In this document: positions 57,188-64,000 of the stretch, one piece after another
Layout: the number at the start of each line of letters is the position of its first letter
Position numbering within the stretch: position 1 is the stretch's first letter
The notes under the pieces: generated by a model
What the model was told of the DNA's origin: nothing
What the model saw: only the letters and a program-made list of their open reading frames with translations
Databases searched by the model: none
NCBI GenBank assembly: GCA_963576785.1
Contig: OY756142.1
Coordinates: 3,224,001 to 3,288,000, forward strand
DNA length: 64,000 nt
Source: Chlorophyllum brunneum
Lineage: Eukaryota; Basidiomycota; Agaricomycetes; Agaricales; Agaricaceae
Direction: 5' to 3'
Program-made: the position numbers and the translations under genes

Positions 57188-59083
57188 TGAGGGGGGGTAG
57201 TCTGGCTTCGGCTAGCCCGGGATGGAGAGGAGGTGGGTGGCGGGACTTCTTTGTTTGCTTGTAGTTCGAGCGCCTTGTTTGCATACCAGTCATGGTCGAA
57301 GCGCTTTCTCCAGAACTGACATTTTCGGTCAGTGGCGAGGTGATCCTTGCCACAGTTGGAGCATGTCACCTTGTGGGGACATGGTTCTCCGAGGGGGGTA
57401 GCCGCAATAGGCGGAGTGGCCTTGCCGTTGCCCTTGCAACAATAGGCGAACGATCAGTGGTTGGCAGTGGCATGCGGCCCTTTGCAGTGCGCACATGTGA
57501 AGAGTCTTGCTCGGCAGCGAGCTAGGGGGTGGCCCCATCGACAGCATTTGCTGCAGAATGGCACTCCCGGGTTTGCAGTTGCCTTTCTGATGCGGAAGAG
57601 TCCTCCATAAATGTTGAGAAACTTGTCCTCGATCTTCGCCAAGTTGGACCCCGCCTTGGAGTCCCAGATTTCGAACCACACCGTACAGGTGTCCGAATGT
57701 TTTGAGTTACACCGTACACATGGTTGTGACGCGAATTGGATGGCGTCGGAGTGGATCGAACTCCAGACGCTAGAGACCACATCGGCCTCAGTGAGGATCT
57801 GTCCTCGGGGTGTGATGTAATTTACGTCCATGACTTTCACGAATGACTTGGACCTAGGGAGGTTGGCATCACCCGTCGTAATCCCTCCAAATTTCTCCTT
57901 GAGCCACGCTTTGACAACGTCGAGCTCAGCGGGGGTTAAAACCTCCGAGGTGTGGACCATAAGGCCCAGCTTACCCTGCGAGGTGGCAATAACCCTCGTC
58001 TTGGACTTCTCCGCTATCAGGCACACGTTGAGAGAGTCTATGATGGCCCCGTGAGAAGGGGAATGATCACTTGCTTTCGCGAGGGACCATTGAGGGTGGA
58101 GCGAATCATCCCAGCTTTGTTGGCTGGCTTCTTATTCGCCGGGGGGGCTGAAGGAGAGTAAGCGGTGTCATACATCGCCACAATCTTCTCATTGGAGAGC
58201 TCGGGGAATTTACTCGCAAACTCTAAGAGTTTGAGAGGATCCCTAGCATTGGTGGTGGGGGCGGTGTTAGAAGGGGTCTTCTTGGCTGCCATCGAGGCAT
58301 AGGAAGATTTCGCTCCTTCCTGGGGGTTGGTTCCCTTACCGTTGGGTGCGGGAGCAGGGGCGGTCATAGTGGGCACCACGGGAGTCGTCTTCTTCGGCCC
58401 GGGGTTTTGGGTCTTTGGAGCCGGAGTTTTCGGGGCCGGAGTTCTCGGTTTCCTGACCCGCTTCCTCTTTCCATGAGTGACGGTCTTGAACTCCACCTCG
58501 GAGATCATCTGAACGTCATCATCGGAGATACCCGAATGAGTGACATCATTGCCAATGGAGATATCCGGAGTGACAATGTGTTCGATGACCTCCATGTGGA
58601 CGTCGTCGGGTTTGCGCATGGGGCCTTTGGAGGCCACACGGGGGGGGCATGCAACATCCAGCTGAGGGGAACCCTCAGCGTGAACAGCAAACTTACCAAA
58701 ATTCTTCCCCAACCAGCCTTGGAGATTGTTCTTCTCACCGTCGACCATTACCTTAAGCCATCCCCTCTTACTCAAGGTCTCTGTCAGCTCTGCGAATACT
58801 TGGCCAAACGCCAATCCTTCATTGCCACTCATGTTGAAAGTGCTGCAGGCTTTCACCCACTCTGAGATCTTACCGACCTCTTTGACAGCATCTTCGTAAA
58901 ATTCTTCGGGACCTTCCCTTTGGTCCTTGTGGGAATTGTCCTCGTCCTCTTTGACTTGGACCTTCTTCTTGGGGGTGAGCTCTTCTTCAACCTGCTCAGC
59001 CCAGCTTTCTCCTGAGTAATACTAGTCTCCGCTAACCCTCGTCCGTTTGGAGACACGGTGGATTGTTCGGTCCCCTTCGCCAT
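57184..59083 (-). pseudogene. LINE 3 ORF1 (gag-like, zinc knuckles)
   Basis: ATG at 59083 (MAKGTEQSTVSPNGRG). A frame change near 58990-58880 leads into KACSTFNMSGNEGL and a Lys/Pro/Thr-rich middle with the short repeat APKTPAPKT. A second change near 58030 leads into the C-terminal half, which ends in Cys/His clusters (CSKCCRWGHPLARC, CAHCKGPHATANH, CSNCGKDHLATDRKC). The stop at 57184 overlaps the ORF2 start. Expected role: binding LINE RNA in the ribonucleoprotein. Confidence 0.75.
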
Positions 59084-60283
59084 GGAGAGGGTTCAGAGTG
59101 ACTGAGGTAGGTGTGGTCGGCCTACTGCTTTGGACCGACGGTGGGATGGTGTTGCTGTAGGCTTGGTCCGTAGGTACGAACGGCCTAGTCGTAATAGGCA
59201 TCCTAGAGAACAGGACGCTGGGGGGTGGCAGAGCTGGAGAGGCCGCGAAGATGGAAGGGGGTGGAACACATGTTGTGTTTCCGAAGATTTCCCCGTCGCC
59301 GTCGGGCGTGGGCTCTCTAGGAGAGAGATTCTAACGTAACGCAGGCATTGTGTATCCTAGTACTATAGACTAATACCGTATAATCGACTTTTGAGAAATC
59401 GATGGTGGTGGTATGAGTCAAAGAAGGGATACCTCGATGCCCAGTCCACCAAAGAACAGATTGAACACTATACCTCCACTACCAAAGGACTCACATACAT
59501 TGCCCACACCATCAACAACCTCCAAGTTCAAGCCAAAGCCCTAAGCCACATACTACTCATCACCACCATCAGAGCCCTTCCAGTGGCCATGTCAACTGAA
59601 AAAACACAAACTCATGAAGGAGTTACTAGATAACACAGCCACCAACCTCAATGTATTGGTACATTCCAATGCAAAGAAATGTATCCAAAGCGCCTTGATC
59701 CTGATAGGCGAAAGACTCAACCACCTCACCAATACTAGCGACAATCCCACCTACAGACTGGCTCAATGACTAATGGATCTTGACTCATACACCCCTACGT
59801 CCTTACCTGACAAACCGCCTTACCACAAAGACGAAGAACAAGAATGGCTAGACGAAGGAATGGAGGGGATAGACAAATCAGTCCCAGACCATCTAATGGA
59901 ACCAGATATGTGAGACAAAGTAGACCATCTCCTTATACAACTACCTGACATAGACCCACTGCCCAAGCCAACAATATTTAACCTGCCACCATCTTACCTC
60001 ACACTTAAAGATGACAGACAGTTTGAAGAAAACTACTGGGAAAAGATAGTACACAATCTTATTACAGCCGAAACAAATGATACCATTACATTCAAAGGAT
60101 GCACAATAGCCCTCTTCCAAGGAGGACAGGACCATGCACCCTTCTGGATCGGATGTCGATGCAAATCCGGAACCCCGATGATTGGTCCTACCAAACATCA
60201 ACTCACTAATGCCTTACACAAAGAACAAGATAACAAGTAGACCATGATATTTCATGGGGTCATGAATGTAAAAAGGGAGGTAT

Positions 60284-60587
60284 TGTTATGAACTATAGAT
60301 AAACAGTACATTCCTATCATGCACCCGTCATACTCATCATGCCAATGTAGACATTTCACCTCTTTGTTTCATTCCTTAAGGCTGTTCTCTTCTTGACTCA
60401 TTCTATTTGTCCGTATGACTCCTTTACTCCGTTCCCTTATTATTAGCAATCACCACTAGTATATAAAGTATAGTAATACTAGATGTATTCCTTACACTTT
60501 ACCAATTGTATCATCCCTTACTCTTTCTCTACTTCCTTGTCTTTATCCAAAGACTTGCTACCTGAGTTATAGACTAAGGTTGTAACA
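60284..60587 (+). repeat. 3' LTR of the Gypsy element
   Basis: 304 bases, TGTTATGAAC...TGTAACA, preceded by the polypurine tract at about 60270-60280. It is clearly diverged from the 5' LTR at several sites, so the element is not a recent insertion. Confidence 0.85.
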
Positions 60588-61112
60588 ATTGTCATCAATC
60601 TTGTTGAAGAGTGTCTATAAGGACATTGCTCTCCACCAATTGTTGAATTTGGTTCTGTCTCCATTGAAATATCCTGGTTCCGGAGCTAAGTTCTTTTGGA
60701 AATTGATTTCATCAGCCATTTCTGATTCACTTTCTGGTTCCCTGTGTTTGTTTTCATGGGTCTTGGCAATTTCTGTATTGGATGGGGCTTTGGTGACTTC
60801 TATGTTGGATGTGGTCTCAGCAATGTCTGTGTTGAATAAGGTCTCGAAAAGAGCTGTGTTTTTGTTTATGCTGTGTTTGGATTTCTGCCACTTAAGGCCT
60901 TCAGGGATTTTGGGTTCTGTTCATTGTTTGGATCCAGTAGTTACTGGTGATCCCTGGATGTCTGTTGGTCTTGGAGCTCTTGGTTTTCTCAGTGTTCTCG
61001 ATGAGCTACTGCTGCTCATATACTGTCATCCTGTTTGGAGGCTATTATTCCAAGCCTAGCTACAAATAGTGGCACTTCTCTTGCAAGGTGAGTCAAATGA
61101 CACTTTACCAAA
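60588..61112 (-). pseudogene. Inverted Gypsy gag fragment
   Basis: Reverse complement of about 44784-45383: leader, acidic repeats and the first part of gag. It abuts the 3' LTR of the main element directly, with opposite orientation. An open frame reads across 60589-61059 on the plus strand, but it is only the shadow of this inverted gag. Confidence 0.75.
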
Positions 61113-61421
61113 TGTTATAACCTTAGTTTATGACTCAGGTAGCAAGTCTTTGGATAAAGACAAGGAAGTAGAGAAAAGAAGAAGGGATGATATGATTGGT
61201 AAAGTGTAAGGAATACATCAAGTATTACTACACTTTATATACTAGTGGTGAGTGCTACAAATAAGGGAACAGAGTAACAGAGTCATAAGGATGAGTAGAA
61301 TGAGTCATGAAGAGTGCAGCTTTAAGAGATGAAACAGGAGACAAAACAGATATGGTGAAATAATAAGTGCAAGGTGATAGACACATGATAGAAATGTAAC
61401 TACTAAGAATAGTTCATAACA
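61113..61421 (-). repeat. Gypsy LTR of the inverted copy
   Basis: 309 bases, TGTTATAACC...TTCATAACA, reverse orientation. On its own strand it is preceded (61422-61440) by a purine-rich tract like that before a 3' LTR and followed by gag. It therefore joins the end of one element to the start of another. Confidence 0.8.
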
Positions 61422-61626
61422 ATACCTCCTTTTCTAGATTCATGGCCTCGTGAATCTTGAATACCTTTATTCCTGACTTCCTTAAGATTGCTTTTCCTTG
61501 TGGAACACATTGACAAGCTGCCATTTGTTGGGTCCAATTATGGAGGTTCCCAATTAACATCTACATCCAATCCAAAAGGGGGCATGGTCAGGTGCTGCTC
61601 AGAATAATGCAATAGTATGTCCTTTG
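61422..61626 (-). other. Remnant of Gypsy 3' internal sequence
   Basis: The first 40 bases are the reverse complement of a polypurine tract and its upstream flank. The rest, up to the Copia LTR, has no recognisable coding content. Confidence 0.45.
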
Positions 61627-62171
61627 TGTTGAGAAAACAACCATAATGAGTTGTTTGCTAGGGGCAGCAGTAAACGTAGTGGGAGAGAATGTAGGGTCTA
61701 CTCACCGAGATAATAAGCTTCTATTTGATACCTGTAGAAAGGTAATTCAGATAGACAGATATTGGTTATGAAACAGTCGGTGTCAGAGGCGTAGAGGTCA
61801 AAGTTGATTAAATTGATGGAGGTGTTGTACTCAAAGAGATAGGCAATGATGAAGAGGTTGTTTGATTGAACAAGATGCAGAACTAGGTCTGCTATATAGG
61901 GTTTATATACATATTGTAACATAGGTGAGTCATACTACATAAAATACTAGCAATGCATGGATTGTTCCTTATGACTCCTTTTAACTGTGGCATAGTGCCT
62001 GCGGAGTACTGCGGAATGTAGTATCTAGTCATTGGTACTATGTAGAATAATCTATCAAGTACTTATGACTCTCATCGTATACAGAGCAACTCATAGGAAG
62101 TTACTATGGAATGAAGTTACTGGAAAGTAACGGGTCAGTCTATTATTATCATAATGTCCGAAACTTCAACA
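61627..62171 (-). repeat. 3' LTR of the Copia element
   Basis: 545 bases, TGTTGAGAAA...AACTTCAACA on the plus strand. It aligns with the solo LTR at 40643-41210 over its whole length. Confidence 0.85.
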
Positions 62172-62206
62172 TTCCTCCTTGCTCTGTATTGATGAAGAGT
62201 TTTTAA

Positions 62207-63937
62207 TCACTCAAACGTCAAGCCAAGGTGAGGTCGGAATAGATTGAATTTTATTTTGTCTAAATTCTTTGTGAGAATATCGGCAGAATTTTCTGTGCTT
62301 TTCACAGAGAATATTTCAATCTTTCCGTCTTCTACCAAATCATGAATGTAATGGTATTTGACATCGACATGTTTTGATTGTTTTTCTGTTACTGGATTTT
62401 TGGCCCAAAATATTGAACCCTCATTATCACCGAAGAGATAAGGGGCTAATGATTGGATACCAATTTCTTCCAACAAATTGACAGTCCAAACAAGTTATTG
62501 ACTGCAATCTGACAAAGCCATATACTCAGCTTCAGTGGAAGATAATGCAACAGTTTTCTGTTTCCTACTTAACCAAGCAATAGCTCCGCTGGCTAATAAA
62601 CAGAAATATCCAGTTACAGATTTACGACTAATTCGATCACCTGCCCAATCAGAGTCAGAAAAAGCATTAAGGCCTTGCATAGAACTTCCATTATAGGTAA
62701 TTCTATATTTGCAAGTAGCATTAAGATACTTTAGCAAATGTAGGCCTGCATTATAATGTGCTTTAGTAGGGTTGGTCATATGTTGTGATAATTTGACAGT
62801 GGCAAATGCTATGTCAAGCCAACTGCCTATCATCAGATACATAATTGATCCTACTAACTGTTGATACCTCTTTATGAAGTCAGGTGTTGCTTTCCCTGTA
62901 TTGGATTCGAAGATAAATCCATTTGGTAATGGGATTTCTTCTTTTCCAATTACTTTAAATTAATCAAGGACTTTTCCTAGATAATCTATTTGGTCTAGGG
63001 TGATTGATTGGTTTATAGGATTTCGCGAAATTTTCATGCCAAGAAACTCTTTGGTTGGACCAAGGTCTTGGCATTCCCATTTCTTCATAAAGAGTGCTCG
63101 CTTCTCATGTAGAAGTCTAGAGCCTCTGATTCCAACAAACATTGAGTCATCTACATAGACCAGAGCTATAATAAGCTCTTTGGTTTCAGGGTCGTAGTAA
63201 TAATAGACTCCAGCATCTAGTTTGGATCGGACAAATCCTAGGTCGGTCATTGACTTAGTCAATTTCTTCCACCATTGTCATCCAGATTGTTTTAGTCCAT
63301 AAATGGCTCGGTTTAATTTCCAAACCAAATTACCATGACCTGTATTGAAACCTTCTGGAAGCTCCATATAGAGTTCTTCATCCAGTTTTCCATAGAGATA
63401 AGCAGTTTTAACATCTAAACTGAGCATCTCCCAATCATTGAGGGCAGTGACTACAAATATGAGTTGCACTGTCTCATAATAGACTACTGGTGAAAATAGT
63501 TCATTGTAATCGATTCCCTCTATCTGAGAGAATCCTTTTGCTACTAGTCAAGCACGGTATCGACCGTCTGATTTGGGTGTGAAGACCCATCTATTTTTGA
63601 CAGCTTTTCTTCCAGGCAGAAGTTTAGCTAAGTTATAAACATGTTTTTCTTTGAGTGAATTTAACTCTTCTAAGCACGCTTTCCACCATTTAGATTTCTC
63701 TTCTGGTGGTAGTCGATTTAGATCCTTGAAAGAAATAGGAACTAATGGTGATTCAACTTTTTGAGCGCACAGGTAATCGATCATCCCTACTCCTCCTTCT
63801 CTGCATAAGTCTTCTAATATAGAAGCTTCATGCTGAGAATGTCTATCGATTATTCCAGGTTTGGAAGCCTCTGATCGAATTTGTCTAACAAGTCTACTCG
63901 TAGAACTTGTCAACTTCGACTTAGGAGGTTGGAACAT
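62207..63937 (-). pseudogene. Copia pol: RT and RNase H, several stops
   Basis: Reading leftwards: a linker and RT start (KWWKACLEELNSL, NRWVFTPKSDGRYRA), LDVKTAYLYGKLDEELYMELPEGF, AIYGLKQSG, the active site YVDDSMFVG (about 63150), LGMKISRNP, then RNase H with DSDWAGDRISRKSVTGY, LSSTEAEYMALSDCSQ, GDNEGSIFWAKNP and HVDVKYHYIHDLV, ending near 62207. This is the typical Copia RT/RNase H set. Stops interrupt it, one being TGA after AIYGLKQSG (about 63277), where an arginine is usual. Catalytic Asp residues remain. Confidence 0.85.
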
Positions 63938-64000
63938 CTCATAGTCCTGAAGAATTTTGGTCAGGTGCTTTGTAGAACCATAGAAGTTTCCTGGACATTC

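Larger units (their letters stand above)
52702..59431 (-). mobile_element. LINE 3, full-length, inside the Gypsy element
   Basis: About 6.7 kb. The poly-T at 52702-52728 is its 3' tail; its 5' end (59431) begins with the same ATCCCTTCTTTGACTC as LINE 1. The 13-bp duplication CCTCRATGCCCAG flanks it (52689-52701 and 59432-59444). It is better preserved than LINE 1 but still has several stops and shifts. Same family as LINE 1, LINE 2 and the fragment at 43629. Confidence 0.92.
52618..60240 (+). pseudogene. Additional frame downstream of Gypsy pol, split by LINE 3
   Basis: An ATG at 52618 opens a frame of 28 codons up to 52701 that continues after LINE 3 at 59445 (ANDTEFEQELNNLLNAQ, then STKEQIEHYT). 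It runs to a frame change at a six-A run (59599-59604), then on to a stop at 60240, about 290 codons in total. Two further stops are TGA (near 59768 and 59911). The protein is hydrophilic and mostly helical, with an acidic middle and a C-terminal part containing TFKGCTIALFQGG and FWIGCRCKSG. There is no signal peptide or membrane segment, so it is not a classic envelope. Domain unknown to me. It lies between the chromodomain and the polypurine tract, so it belongs to the element. Confidence 0.6.
44479..60587 (+). mobile_element. Ty3/Gypsy chromovirus with nested insertions
   Basis: LTRs at 44479-44783 and 60284-60587, with gag, protease, RT, RNase H, integrase, chromodomain and a further frame between them in the correct order. 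A purine-rich tract (AAAAAGGGAGG) precedes the 3' LTR. The element is interrupted by LINE 2 (45500-48138), a solo LTR (49124-49417) and LINE 3 (52702-59431). Without these the internal length is about 6.1 kb. No matching target duplication is seen at the outer ends (ACATC versus ATTGT), which suggests recombination between copies. Many point stops; not autonomous. Confidence 0.85.
61627..64000 (-). mobile_element. Copia retrotransposon, 3' part (continues past the window)
   Basis: Minus-strand element with its 3' LTR at 61627-62171 and pol upstream. The polypurine tract AAGGAGGAA lies just inside the LTR (62172-62180). Integrase and gag would lie beyond 64000. Same family as the solo LTR at 40643-41210. 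Confidence 0.85.

Noticed and set aside
60589..61059. A 156-codon plus-strand open frame rich in Leu, Ser and Val
   Set aside because: It is the antisense of the inverted Gypsy gag fragment. The same shadow exists at 45214-44837.
1..64000. CRISPR array, prokaryotic operon or riboswitch
   Set aside because: The sequence is clearly eukaryotic with spliceosomal introns, and no regularly spaced short repeats with unique spacers were seen.

Overview
The window reads as nuclear DNA of a filamentous basidiomycete (Agaricomycetes). The evidence is very short introns (about 47-70 nt, GTRNGT...YAG) in every multi-exon gene, an O-methyltransferase and DUF6533 membrane proteins typical of mushroom-type fungi, and dense LINE, Ty3 and Copia retroelements. 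Gene style suggests Rhizoctonia/Ceratobasidiaceae, but that is recall of similar proteins, not a search result.

Bases 1-32,000 are a gene-bearing, duplication-rich half. A dispersed repeat (R1) occurs three times (1-1498, about 2955-4880, about 12385-15012); its longer copies carry a minus-strand two-exon gene for a 336-residue protein of unknown function. One R1 copy ends where a family 2 O-methyltransferase loses its N-terminus (1501-2601). From 5977 to 11295 one 23-exon reading frame can be assembled that encodes three protein-kinase-like domains in a row (about 1352 aa). The first keeps the catalytic motifs; the second and third have lost key residues. Bases 15,240-22,731 hold a tandem family of about 192-aa four-helix membrane proteins: four apparently intact genes, one frameshifted copy and one fragment, duplicated with their promoters. 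A single-exon gene for a low-complexity protein lies at 22979-23854. Three DUF6533 membrane-protein genes of about 14 exons follow (25492-31828); the middle one is frameshifted.

Bases 33,500-64,000 are almost entirely nested transposons. A chromodomain Ty3/Gypsy element (44479-60587) is interrupted by a 5'-truncated LINE, a solo LTR and a full-length LINE. It lies against a Helitron-type helicase that is itself split by a LINE fragment. Another full-length LINE and a solo Copia LTR sit to the left; an inverted partial Gypsy copy and a Copia element running off the window end sit to the right. Target-site duplications give the insertion order. Most stop codons in the Gypsy element are TGA where the family has arginine, a sign of CpG mutation. 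The Gypsy element carries an additional reading frame of about 290 codons after its chromodomain.

The most notable items are the triple kinase/pseudokinase gene, the extra Gypsy reading frame and the CGA-to-TGA pattern.
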